Assembly: GCA_012270355.1 (NCBI GenBank)
Contig: JAAXIL010000193.1
Span: 1-14,859, forward strand
Length of the DNA stretch: 14,859 nucleotides
Reading direction: 5' to 3'
Source: Psychrobacter sp.
GTDB lineage: Bacteria; Pseudomonadota; Gammaproteobacteria; Pseudomonadales; Moraxellaceae
In this document: positions 1 through 6,553 of the stretch, piece after piece
How positions within the stretch are numbered: the stretch's first letter is position 1
How the letters are laid out: each line of letters starts with the position of its first letter
Translations under genes and position numbers: made by a program
The notes under the pieces: model-generated
Database searches by the model: none
What the model saw: only the letters and a program-made list of their open reading frames with translations
What the model was told of the DNA's origin: nothing

Positions 1-445
1 GCTTGAGCATGATTTGCACAGCACGGTAGCGTTTGGTATTTTGCCGATTTTTGCGTTTGCCAATGCGGGCATTGCACTGCATGGGGCAGGGCTGGATCAG
101 TTGCTTCATTCCGTGCCTGTGGGCATTGCCGCAGGGCTATTTTTGGGTAAGCCGATTGGCATCATGCTCATGACATTATTGATTGTTAAGCTGGGTTGGT
201 CAAAACTGCCGACAGGGTCAAGCTTAATGGACGTGCTGGGCGTGTCGTTGTTATGTGGAGTCGGCTTTACCATGAGTTTGTTCATTGGCGGTCTGGCGTT
301 TGGCGGTGATCATTCATTGTTTGATGAACGACTTGGTATCATCGTCGGCTCAATCTTATCGGGTATCGCAGGATATTTATTGCTTAAAAAATCACTCAAA
401 CCTGCTTATGATGAGACGGCGATTGATTTAACCCGTTCGTCTTAA
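1..445 (+). CDS. nhaA: Na+/H+ antiporter NhaA, C-terminal part (5' end outside window)
   Basis: This is the C-terminal end of an NhaA-type sodium/proton antiporter, an inner-membrane protein that expels Na+ in exchange for H+ for pH and salt homeostasis. The frame is open from base 2 (reading LEHDLHS) to the TAA at 443-445, giving about 147 residues; the E. coli protein has 388. The stretch [20 protein letters not shown] matches the NhaA segment with the LHP..A..ILP.FAFANAG pattern. GKPIG and the glycine-rich [15 protein letters not shown] stretch are also typical of its late transmembrane helices. The true start lies upstream of the window; the TTG at 14 is an internal leucine codon, not a start. 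It has no visible terminator and is followed after 56 bases by a same-strand lipoprotein gene. Confidence 0.93.
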   Translation, partial: LEHDLHSTVAFGILPIFAFANAGIALHGAGLDQLLHSVPVGIAAGLFLGKPIGIMLMTLLIVKLGWSKLPTGSSLMDVLGVSLLCGVGFTMSLFIGGLAFGGDHSLFDERLGIIVGSILSGIAGYLLLKKSLKPAYDETAIDLTRSS

Positions 446-501
446 TTTTTGGTATGGTTGAGAACGCTTATTGAATTATGACAAACACAAGGAAGGTCAT
501 C

Positions 502-1092
502 ATGAAAAATCATAAGCTGATTAAGTTTCTCAAACCGTTTGCAATAGCAACCGTTGCCACAGCAAGCCTTACCAGTTGTGCCACGCTATCGAGAGAAGAA
601 TGTATGGTCGGCGATTGGTACGCCATCGGTATGGCAGACGGGGCGAAAGGCTATGATGGCAAGCGACTTAGTGAGCATAGCAAAGCTTGTGCCAAAGCTG
701 GCGTTGCTCCCAATGTGACTGCCTGGGAAAAAGGTCGTCAACAAGGACTCAAGCAATATTGTACCGATGCCAATGCCTATGCGTTGGGCAAAAGAGGGCG
801 GACATTGAATGCGGTGTGTCCTGCCAGTCAAGTTGCCAACTTATCTCGCATCAATGCCGATGGGCGACGGTTTTATGCCTTGACCAATCAGCTAAATGAA
901 GAAAAACGCCAGCTCAAAAAATACAAGGACGAGTATAAAAAATTGCGAGAAGGGGACAACTTAAAGTTTAAAAGTGAAAAGGAAGCCCGAGCTTATCTGG
1001 TGGGCTTGCCTGATAAAGCCCGCACCACTCAAACCCGCATTAACCGATTGACCCGAGAGCTTGATGTGTTGCGAAGCAAATATGGGTATTAG
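502..1092 (+). CDS. DUF2799 family lipoprotein
   Basis: A predicted lipoprotein of 196 residues whose function is unknown. I chose the ATG at 502 over the in-frame ATG at 478 because an AGGAAGG ribosome-binding site (490-496) lies five bases before it. The N-terminus then reads as a lipoprotein signal: basic residues, a hydrophobic stretch, and lipobox LTSC with the lipidated Cys at residue 26. The mature part begins with the DUF2799 pattern: Gly-Asp-Trp near residue 38, then GMADGAKGYDGKRL, a Cys, a GRQQGL motif and YCT, with several cysteines that could pair. The C-terminal third (roughly residues 125-190) is rich in Lys, Glu, Leu and Arg and looks like a coiled coil. Thr-Ser before the Cys does not by itself settle inner- or outer-membrane sorting. 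The next gene begins 14 bases after its stop, so the two may be co-transcribed. Confidence 0.85.
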   Translation: MKNHKLIKFLKPFAIATVATASLTSCATLSREECMVGDWYAIGMADGAKGYDGKRLSEHSKACAKAGVAPNVTAWEKGRQQGLKQYCTDANAYALGKRGRTLNAVCPASQVANLSRINADGRRFYALTNQLNEEKRQLKKYKDEYKKLREGDNLKFKSEKEARAYLVGLPDKARTTQTRINRLTRELDVLRSKYGY

Positions 1093-1106
1093 TATTGACT
1101 TAACTT

Positions 1107-2333
1107 ATGTCGCATTCACCTAACCTTAAGCTCGGACGTACCACCTCAGTCGATCATCACGCCGATTTGCAGGTGCTCACCCGTATCCGCAAGTTTTTAT
1201 TGCCAAAAGCGTTTAGCGTATCGCCTGCTTTGCTTCATGAGATGAATGAGGGCTATGGAATTGCCGATCCACTTGCAGACGCATTGCTTACAGAGGGCAA
1301 CAAGTTTTATCAACCGCTGATTCAAGAGCTTGCCCCGAATCTATTAAAGTCAAAAAATCGCTCGGTTATTCCTAATTTATTAAACCATACCAACTATCTT
1401 GCTTTATGCGAGCAATTTGCCACGCACCCAAAGTGGTACGACCCCAAACTGGCAGAAGTTGGGGCAATTGCCTATCGCCGTTATCCGCTGATGCTGATTT
1501 GGCTACTTAGAAACGTCGCTTTAATGGCGGGTTATAGCATTCCTGCTTTATCTTTGCCCCTCATCAAAACCGGGGCGTTGGTGCACGATGCCTTGCCTCG
1601 TTTGATGCGAACGTATGCCTATATCTTGGCGGTGTCGGAGCATCCTGCTTTGAATGGTCACAGTAAGGTGCTTGCGATTGGCAGTGAGGGCTGGCGACAA
1701 AGCATCCTGGTACGCCAAATTCATGGCATGGTAAGGCTCGGACTACAAAAAGACGGGTGGGATGCAGATTATTGGGGCGTGCCTGTCAATCAAACCGACA
1801 TGGTGGCGACGCATTTGCAATTCTCACTGCTGATTATGCGAGGGCTAAAATTACTGGGTGCGAAAATCAGCGAGGAAGAATCGCAAGGTATTTTGCATCT
1901 TTGGATGCTGGCAAGCTGGTGGCTGGGTGTGGATTTAAGCCGATTGCCAAGCACTGAGCAAGATTGCTGGGCGTGGTTATACACCTATCTTGCCACGCAA
2001 AAGCTCGACTTTGAAGTGGGCAAACCCCTTGCCAAAGCCTTGCATGATTTGCCAAGCCAAATTATGGGTGAGGAGAATAAAAAAGGTCAGTTTGTTGAAT
2101 TGGTGAACGCCAGCGTTACCCGCACGCTTGTGGGGGACGACATTGGTGATGGTTTGGGGCTACCCAAAACCCGCTGGCGTCATGGTGTGCTGGTGAGCGT
2201 GCCATTGTTATTTGGTATGGACACCGCCCGCCAGTACAACCAAAATGTAGCACAACGGTTGGAAGCGTTTCGCTCAAAACGTCAAGACAACATGAACTGG
2301 TGGCTCAAGCAACATGATGCTTATTATCAGTGA
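1107..2333 (+). CDS. DUF2236 (MpaB/latex-clearing type) oxygenase-like protein
   Basis: A 408-residue protein of the DUF2236 family, which includes fungal MpaB and bacterial latex-clearing protein. Characterised relatives are haem-b oxygenases that cleave isoprenoid chains, but most bacterial members have no known substrate. Visible family features are the VRQIHGMVR motif (residues 202-210, with His206 the candidate haem-associated histidine), the NQTDMVATHLQFS stretch (228-240) and a mostly helical, Trp/Leu-rich C-terminal half including WWLGVD (271-276). There is no signal peptide, so a cytoplasmic location is likely. The ATG at 1107 has no strong ribosome-binding site, so translation may be coupled to the DUF2799 gene ending 14 bases upstream. 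Family assignment is from motif recognition; the actual reaction is unknown. Confidence 0.75.
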   Translation: MSHSPNLKLGRTTSVDHHADLQVLTRIRKFLLPKAFSVSPALLHEMNEGYGIADPLADALLTEGNKFYQPLIQELAPNLLKSKNRSVIPNLLNHTNYLALCEQFATHPKWYDPKLAEVGAIAYRRYPLMLIWLLRNVALMAGYSIPALSLPLIKTGALVHDALPRLMRTYAYILAVSEHPALNGHSKVLAIGSEGWRQSILVRQIHGMVRLGLQKDGWDADYWGVPVNQTDMVATHLQFSLLIMRGLKLLGAKISEEESQGILHLWMLASWWLGVDLSRLPSTEQDCWAWLYTYLATQKLDFEVGKPLAKALHDLPSQIMGEENKKGQFVELVNASVTRTLVGDDIGDGLGLPKTRWRHGVLVSVPLLFGMDTARQYNQNVAQRLEAFRSKRQDNMNWWLKQHDAYYQ

Positions 2334-2557
2334 CTTGATAGAAGTTAAAATCAGTGACTGGAAAAGTGGGATGAATGGCAGAATACTACGATTGGCGGAT
2401 AACTTTTCGTAATATATGCTGACAAATATGATGCAGATTGTCATCAAGATACTATAGAGTAACGAAAATTAGTCAGATATGATAATCAAAATATCAAAAC
2501 AAACTAATAAATTGGTTTGTTAACGACAGTTTTGAAGCATCAATTAGAGGTAATTTT
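2334..2557. other. Noncoding spacer with small inverted repeats
   Basis: This 224-base AT-rich gap lies before the lysozyme-inhibitor-like gene. It holds a 6-bp inverted repeat, TGACAA at 2420-2425 and TTGTCA at 2438-2443, and a 7-bp inverted repeat, AACAAAC at 2498-2504 and GTTTGTT at 2515-2521. Neither is followed by a T run, so they are not intrinsic terminators. No convincing -35/-10 pair was found, although GATAAT (2481-2486) could serve as a -10 element. No credible open reading frame was seen. Confidence 0.4.
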
Positions 2558-2944
2558 ATGAAAGCATTATTTTTAGCCATTCCTGCTGCCCTTGCACTGT
2601 CTGCTTGTAGCACCACCACACCTGTAGAAACCACACCCGCTCCAAGCACTCAGCTGGCTTATGAACGCATGGCTCCAGAGGTTTTCACTTGTGAAGATGA
2701 CAGTGAGTTGTTGGTTAAGTATTTGGTAGACAAAACGCAAACCACCATAACGGCTACCGTACCTAAAGTAAGCTGGAGCGGACAGGTAGTAGTCTTAAAC
2801 CGAGCACCAGCCGCATCAGGTGTGCGTTATGTGAATGATAGCAGTGACAACATTGAGTACGAATGGCATGCCAAAGGCGACACGGGTATCTTTGCCTTCA
2901 ACTGGGCAAATGGCAACGAATACGAGTTGAAATGTCAGAGATAG
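2558..2944 (+). CDS. MliC/PliC-type C-type lysozyme inhibitor lipoprotein
   Basis: A small lipoprotein of 128 residues. The start is fixed by a ribosome-binding site (TAGAGGTAA, 2545-2553) and a lipoprotein signal with lipobox LSAC, Cys at residue 17. A Thr/Pro-rich linker follows, then a domain resembling MliC/PliC, the envelope inhibitors of C-type lysozyme. The recognisable pattern is F-T-C near the domain start, a -SG- loop, A-A-S-G-V-R-Y (MliC proteins have SASGARY), Y-E-W-H-A-K-G-D (MliC has FWSKGDEA) and a final Cys three residues from the end that would pair with the first. In characterised MliC the SGxxY loop inserts into the lysozyme active site. Inference: it protects peptidoglycan from host lysozyme, which suits a host-associated bacterium. 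It appears monocistronic, with a terminator about 100 bases downstream. Confidence 0.75.
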   Translation: MKALFLAIPAALALSACSTTTPVETTPAPSTQLAYERMAPEVFTCEDDSELLVKYLVDKTQTTITATVPKVSWSGQVVVLNRAPAASGVRYVNDSSDNIEYEWHAKGDTGIFAFNWANGNEYELKCQR

Positions 2945-3044
2945 ACTTATTATATAGGCGTTAAAGGTATCAGCTTTATTCTGACCCATTAAAGCCTAAA
3001 GTCTTGACCATACTTGCAATCATACTCAAAGCGTTATTTTATTA

Positions 3045-3076
3045 AACGTCTTATGCCATGACATAAGGCGTTTTTT
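3045..3076 (+). terminator. Intrinsic terminator after the MliC-like gene
   Basis: An 11-bp stem (3045-3055 with 3062-3072, one G-U wobble) closes a six-base loop and is followed by a T run to 3076. It lies about 100 bases after the lysozyme-inhibitor-like gene and directly ahead of the rnpB promoter, so it isolates rnpB from upstream transcription. Confidence 0.85.
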
Positions 3077-3108
3077 GGTTCAAGAAGTAATAGCCATTAT
3101 ATGCATTG

Positions 3109-3117
3109 TGTTATAAT
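3109..3117 (+). promoter_or_regulatory. rnpB promoter, extended -10 (TGTTATAAT)
   Basis: A perfect TATAAT (3112-3117) is preceded by TGn (3109-3111), forming an extended -10 element. No good -35 box lies 16-18 bases upstream, which extended -10 promoters tolerate. The start of transcription would be about 3124, exactly where the P1 helix of RNase P RNA begins. Confidence 0.75.
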
Positions 3118-3123
3118 ACCGTT

Positions 3124-3488
3124 TGGCAAACTAGGCAATCGCCTGATAACAAAGCGTCAGTACGTAAGTTTATTAGGAGGAAAGTCCGGGCTACATAGGG
3201 CAGCGTGCCAGCTAACGGCTGGGCGGGGCAACCCGACGACCAGTGCAGCAGAGAGCAGACCGCCTCACCATTGCAAAATGTGTGAGGTAAGGGTGAAAGG
3301 GTGGGGTAAGAGCCCACCGCATGGCTGGTAACAGTGCATGGCAAGGTAAACTCCACGCGTAGCAAGACCAAATAGGTGTTCATTTCTTGTCGCCTGCAAG
3401 GAACACGGGTAGGTCGCTTGAGCGTGTCGGCAATGGCACGCCTAGATGAATGATTGTCCACGACAGAACCCGGCTTATCGGTTTGCCA
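3124..3488 (+). ncRNA. rnpB: RNase P RNA (bacterial type A)
   Basis: This is the catalytic RNA of RNase P, which removes 5' leaders from tRNA precursors. Conserved core blocks appear in order: AGGAAAGTCCGGGC (P4 5' strand, from about 3177), CATAGGGCAG, AGTGCAGCAGAGAGCAGACC, GGTAAGGGTGAAAGGGTG, GGTAAACTCCACG, CAAATAGG, TAGATGAATGATTGTCCACG and ACAGAACCCGGCTTATCGG. The ends are set by the P1 helix, TGGCAAAC (3124-3131) pairing with GTTTGCCA (3481-3488), giving about 365 nucleotides. The P15 stem is GTGTTC (3376-3381) with GAACAC (3401-3406); the 5' bulge after it is ATTT rather than a GGU-containing loop (see findings). A T-rich stretch at 3492-3501 may act in termination, but no clear terminator hairpin is visible. 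Reading frames inside this region on either strand are artefacts. Confidence 0.97.
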
Positions 3489-3520
3489 CACTTTTATTTT
3501 TAGACTGGGTCGATTTTATC

Positions 3521-3549
3521 TTGACCTCGCCTTCATGCTTGGGCATAAT
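3521..3549 (+). promoter_or_regulatory. tRNA promoter, TTGACC-17-CATAAT
   Basis: A near-consensus sigma-70 promoter: -35 TTGACC (3521-3526), a 17-bp spacer, and -10 CATAAT (3544-3549). The stretch just after the -10 (ACTGCCC) is GC-rich, as in stable-RNA promoters subject to stringent control. Transcription would start near 3556, about 35 bases before the tRNA. A short inverted repeat GGGCA/TGCCC (3541-3545, 3552-3556) brackets the -10. Confidence 0.75.
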
Positions 3550-3590
3550 ACTGCCCTCAACTTATTGCCTAAACAAATAAGTCTAAAAAC

Positions 3591-3667
3591 GGCGATGTAG
3601 CTCAGCTGGTTAGAGCGCACGACTCATAATCGTGAGGTCAAGAGTTCAAGTCTCTTCATCGCCACCA
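3591..3667 (+). tRNA. tRNA with CAT anticodon, probably elongator tRNA-Met
   Basis: A complete 77-nt tRNA cloverleaf. The acceptor stem is GGCGATG pairing with CATCGCC, the D arm contains AGCTCAGCTGGTTAGAGC, the anticodon stem is CACGA/TCGTG around the loop CTCATAA, and the T arm is AAGAG-TTCAAGT-CTCTT. The 3' CCA is encoded. The anticodon is CAT (3625-3627). The first pair (G-C) and the overall sequence exclude initiator tRNA. Elongator Met is most likely; tRNA-Ile2, whose C34 is modified to lysidine, cannot be excluded by eye. Confidence 0.95.
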
Positions 3668-3690
3668 TATTTTTGTTTTCCTTGTTACCA

Positions 3691-3745
3691 AAACCCGCTC
3701 CCTTGAAACTTGCGTCAAACCGCAACTTAGGGAGTGGGTTTTTTT
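3691..3745 (+). terminator. Intrinsic terminator after the tRNA
   Basis: A long hairpin: AAACCCGCTCCCT (3691-3703) pairs with AGGGAGTGGGTTT (3729-3741, one G-U), with an inner stem TTGCG/CGCAA (3710-3714, 3721-3725). A seven-T run ends at 3745. It separates the tRNA unit from the capsule block. Confidence 0.88.
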
Positions 3746-3780
3746 GTATGCTTGAGCGTTGAATTTCATGTTTTAAACTG

Positions 3781-3789
3781 TGGTAGAAT
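3781..3789 (+). promoter_or_regulatory. Candidate promoter of the kps operon, extended -10 (TGGTAGAAT)
   Basis: TAGAAT (3784-3789) is preceded by TGn, the same extended -10 layout as at rnpB. A possible -35 TTGAAT (3759-3764) is 19 bases upstream. It lies just after the tRNA terminator and about 45 bases before kpsM, with no other promoter visible in the gap. The 5' leader contains a 7-bp inverted repeat, ATACTCT (3788-3794) and AGAGTAT (3820-3826), that could fold upstream of the start codon. Confidence 0.5.
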
Positions 3790-3835
3790 ACTCTCCATAA
3801 CCAAAATTCTCTCATTATAAGAGTATATTCACTTC

Positions 3836-4648
3836 ATGTCCGTTGAGTTACCTCCCTATCGACCCATTCCTCATCGTAGTGGACTAAAAGTCATGGGAGC
3901 TGCACTTCATGCCTTATTTATGCGGGAGCTACAGACTCGATTTGGTGGCTATCGCTTGGGGTATTTGTGGGCACCCTTGGAAGCAATATTCCAGGTAATG
4001 ATTTACATCATTTTATTTGGAGTGTTTATTCAAAGAGCCGTACCAAGTATGGATTACTCATTGTTCTTAGTAGCAGGATTGGTACCTTTTAATATGCTAA
4101 GAAACATTGGTACAAAATCATTAACAGCCGTGGATAGCAATCGCGGACTGCTTGTATATAGTGCTGTAAGGCATATAGATATTATAATTGCACGCTCTTT
4201 TCTTGAGTTGGTAATTTATTTTTTTACTTTTATATTTATATTGTTTGGTTTGGCTTTTTTTGATATTGCTATTAGCCTATCGCATTTGGACATAGTGCTG
4301 TTATGTTGGATTACAATTTTTTTGTTCTCATTAGGTCTTGGGCTTATCATGATGGTTATTGGATTTTATGGGGGAGAAATTAGTAAAATTATTGTAGTGA
4401 TATTTACCATATTATATTTTGCATCGGGGGTAATTTATCCTATTCGCATAATTCCGCAACCTTATTTCGATTATCTACTGTATAACCCATTAATTCATAA
4501 TTTAGAGCTCATGCGATACGCCGTCGCTCCTTCTTATCCAACCACACATATTGATTTTAGGTATTTTTTAGAGTGGATGGTCATAGTGGTGTTTTTAGGG
4601 TTATTGCTATATAAGTATGCCGAACGAGATATGATTCGTTCAAAGTAA
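3836..4648 (+). CDS. kpsM: Capsule polysaccharide ABC exporter, inner-membrane permease KpsM/CtrC
   Basis: A 270-residue ABC-2 type permease. As a dimer with KpsT it moves lipid-linked capsular polysaccharide across the inner membrane. The N-terminus carries the KpsM hallmark LFMRELQTRFGGYRLGYLWA (about residues 27-46), matching the LFLREI.TRFG..RLGYLWA pattern. Hydrophobic segments lie near residues 48-66, 76-90, 121-143, 151-176, 183-203 and 244-260, consistent with six membrane helices. The late motif YNPLIHNLELMRYAV is also typical. Length agrees with known KpsM (about 258-265). The ribosome-binding site is weak (AAGAG). Its central part is clearly more AT-rich than the neighbouring genes and has three seven-T runs (4219-4225, 4255-4261, 4317-4323) in hydrophobic coding. 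It is the first gene of the kpsMTEDC block. Confidence 0.93.
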   Translation: MSVELPPYRPIPHRSGLKVMGAALHALFMRELQTRFGGYRLGYLWAPLEAIFQVMIYIILFGVFIQRAVPSMDYSLFLVAGLVPFNMLRNIGTKSLTAVDSNRGLLVYSAVRHIDIIIARSFLELVIYFFTFIFILFGLAFFDIAISLSHLDIVLLCWITIFLFSLGLGLIMMVIGFYGGEISKIIVVIFTILYFASGVIYPIRIIPQPYFDYLLYNPLIHNLELMRYAVAPSYPTTHIDFRYFLEWMVIVVFLGLLLYKYAERDMIRSK

Positions 4649-4704
4649 ACATGATTTAAGTATACACAAATAAACAGACACCATTAATCAGCAAAAATCT
4701 AAAC

Positions 4705-5376
4705 ATGATCGAGATTAAAAACATCACCAAATCTTTTATGACCCCAAAGGGAAGACATTATTTATTCAAAGATTTGAATTTAACCATTGCTGATAAACAG
4801 AGTGTCGGATTGCTTGGTCGTAATGGGGCAGGTAAATCGACACTGCTGCGTATTATTTGTGGGTTAGATAATCCTGATAGCGGCGAGGTCATCACCAATT
4901 CAACCATTTCTTGGCCAGTTGGTGTCGCTGGTGGTTTTCAGGGGAGTTTGACTGGACGACAAAATGTGCGTTTTGTGTGTCGTTTATACTCCAGTGGCGA
5001 TTACATTGACGAAAAAATCCGCTTTGTTGAAGAGTTTGCCGATATTGGGCGTTATTTTGATATGCCCGTTAAAAGTTACTCATCGGGCATGCGGTCACGA
5101 CTGACCTTTGGTCTGAGTTTGGCGATCGACTTTGATTATTATATGCTTGACGAAGTTGGGGCGGTGGGTGATGCGGCATTTCGTAAACGCAGCCAAGAAA
5201 TTTTGAATGCCCGCAAAGCCACGTCGGGGGTGCTGATGGTGTCCCATAATCTAAAAGATATTGAAAAAACTTGTGACGTTGGCATTGTGCTCATGGACCA
5301 AACGGCTCATGTGTATCACGACACAGCAGAAGCGATTAAGGTGTATAAAGAACATGTCCACAAAAAGAAAAAGTAG
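4705..5376 (+). CDS. kpsT: Capsule polysaccharide ABC exporter ATP-binding protein KpsT/CtrD
   Basis: A 223-residue ATPase that powers capsule export together with KpsM. All ABC elements are present: Walker A GRNGAGKST (residues 38-46), the signature SYSSGMRSR (about 124-132), Walker B YYMLDE (145-150, Asp149 and catalytic Glu150) and the H-loop histidine in VSHN (His181). The GVAGGFQGSLTGRQN segment after Walker A and the LDEVGAVGD run are characteristic of the KpsT/CtrD/BexA subfamily. It follows kpsM after a 56-base gap with no good ribosome-binding site, and its last 23 bases overlap the start of kpsE. It ends in TAG. Confidence 0.95.
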   Translation: MIEIKNITKSFMTPKGRHYLFKDLNLTIADKQSVGLLGRNGAGKSTLLRIICGLDNPDSGEVITNSTISWPVGVAGGFQGSLTGRQNVRFVCRLYSSGDYIDEKIRFVEEFADIGRYFDMPVKSYSSGMRSRLTFGLSLAIDFDYYMLDEVGAVGDAAFRKRSQEILNARKATSGVLMVSHNLKDIEKTCDVGIVLMDQTAHVYHDTAEAIKVYKEHVHKKKK

Positions 5377-6460
5377 GCTAATCAACTTCGCATTGTTGGT
5401 TGCCCTCGTTGTCATTCCTTGGGTAGCTATTATTGTGTATGTGCTCACGTTGGCTCATCCTCGTTATGTGTCAACCTCTGATGTTGTCGTCAAACAGGTC
5501 AGCCAAGCGGACTTTGGGGCGGCAAGTGGGCTAGGAGCCCTGTTTGGCGTTAACAACACCAGCACCGAAGATGCCAATTATTTGACCGAATACATCCTGT
5601 CAAATGACATGGTAAAGATGCTCGATAGCAAGTTTAAGTTTCGGGAAGCTTATTATGTGGACGGCTCAGATCCCATTTATGAGATTGAGCCTGATGCCAC
5701 GCAAGAAGAGCTGCTTGAGTATTTTCGTGATCGGGTGAATATTGACCTTGATGAGCAGTCTCATGTTTTAACCGTAACGACCGAAGGGTTTAATCCTGAA
5801 TATGCTCTTGAGTTAAACAAAGCGATTTTGGCATCATCTGAAGCCTTTGTGAACCGCATCTCACAGCAAATTGCTCGTGATCAACTGGTATTTGCCGAAC
5901 AGCAGTTAGAGGATGCCGAAACTCGGTTAAATGATTCAAAAGAGGCGTTACTTAATTACCAAAACCAAAATGAGATTTTTGACCCACAGGCCAATGCACA
6001 AATGGTCAATCAGCTCATTGGCAATTTGCAGTCTCAGCTTGCCTCTTTGCGGACTGAAGAGCGGCAATTGCTCAGCTATCTGAATCCTGATGCCCCGCAA
6101 GTGGTGTCACTGCGTAGCCAAATCGCAGCGGTAGAAAAGCAAATCCAAGAGGAGCAACAAAAGCTAACTTCTCCGAATACCACCAAACTTAACCGTCAAG
6201 CGGTGCAGTTCGAGAGTATCAAAGCCGATGTGGAATTTGCGACTGATTTGTATAAATTGTCTTTATCATCGCTTGAGAAAGCTCGCCTTGAAGCCTTACA
6301 AAAGATGAAAAATCTGATTGTGATTTCTGCCCCATATCAAGCAGAGGAAGCAACGTATCCGCGTCAGCAATATATCATCTGGACAGCATTGGTGTTGTTG
6401 TTGATTTTTTATGGGTTTGTGCGGTTGGTGATGGCAGTGGTGAGAGATCACAAAAGCTAG
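5354..6460 (+). CDS. kpsE: Capsule export inner-membrane/periplasmic adaptor KpsE/CtrB
   Basis: A 368-residue polysaccharide co-polymerase/adaptor of the PCP family, thought to bridge the KpsMT exporter to the outer-membrane channel. I start it at ATG 5354 (MSTKRKSRL), which overlaps the kpsT end by 23 bases and has AAGGTG ten bases upstream. The frame is open further back, to 5261, but that part lies inside kpsT and is not family-like. A transmembrane helix spans about residues 11-33. A long periplasmic region contains an extended coiled coil rich in Gln, Glu, Leu and Ala (roughly residues 160-320). The conserved T-Y-P-R segment then precedes a second membrane helix near the C-terminus (about 340-362). 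There is no cytoplasmic kinase domain, as expected for this subgroup. Confidence 0.9.
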   Translation: MSTKRKSRLINFALLVALVVIPWVAIIVYVLTLAHPRYVSTSDVVVKQVSQADFGAASGLGALFGVNNTSTEDANYLTEYILSNDMVKMLDSKFKFREAYYVDGSDPIYEIEPDATQEELLEYFRDRVNIDLDEQSHVLTVTTEGFNPEYALELNKAILASSEAFVNRISQQIARDQLVFAEQQLEDAETRLNDSKEALLNYQNQNEIFDPQANAQMVNQLIGNLQSQLASLRTEERQLLSYLNPDAPQVVSLRSQIAAVEKQIQEEQQKLTSPNTTKLNRQAVQFESIKADVEFATDLYKLSLSSLEKARLEALQKMKNLIVISAPYQAEEATYPRQQYIIWTALVLLLIFYGFVRLVMAVVRDHKS

Positions 6461-6514
6461 CGGTGAGTTTTTCGGACAACTTTGACGAATACCTAGACTG
6501 GCGAATGCTTAGGT

Positions 6515-6546
6515 TAGTGGGAATATAGGATAGTGGGAATAAAGGT
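6515..6546 (+). repeat. 16-bp tandem duplication over the kpsD ribosome-binding site
   Basis: Two adjacent 16-base units match at 14 of 16 positions: TAGTGGGAATATAGGA (6515-6530) and TAGTGGGAATAAAGGT (6531-6546). The first 11 bases are identical. The second copy supplies the AAAGGT ribosome-binding site for kpsD, seven bases before ATG 6554; the first ends in the similar ATAGGA. Confidence 0.85.
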
Positions 6547-6553
6547 AAATAAA

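Noticed and set aside
3101..3491. Open reading frames on both strands across 3101-3491 (76 and 126 codons)
   Set aside because: They lie within the RNase P RNA gene, whose conserved core blocks and P1 helix are clear; the translations resemble no protein family.
3624..3815. 63-codon minus-strand frame over the tRNA and its terminator
   Set aside because: It is antisense to the tRNA and the terminator hairpin; its end (MKRLELLTSRL) is a well-known kind of spurious product of tRNA-complement translation.
3591..3835. tRNA-associated genomic island with attachment sites
   Set aside because: The capsule block follows a tRNA, but no integrase is present and no repeat of the tRNA 3' end was found on the far side of the block.
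5261..5353. Upstream extension of kpsE by 31 codons
   Set aside because: It lies wholly inside kpsT, lacks family similarity, and the ATG at 5354 has a ribosome-binding site and a sensible KpsE N-terminus.
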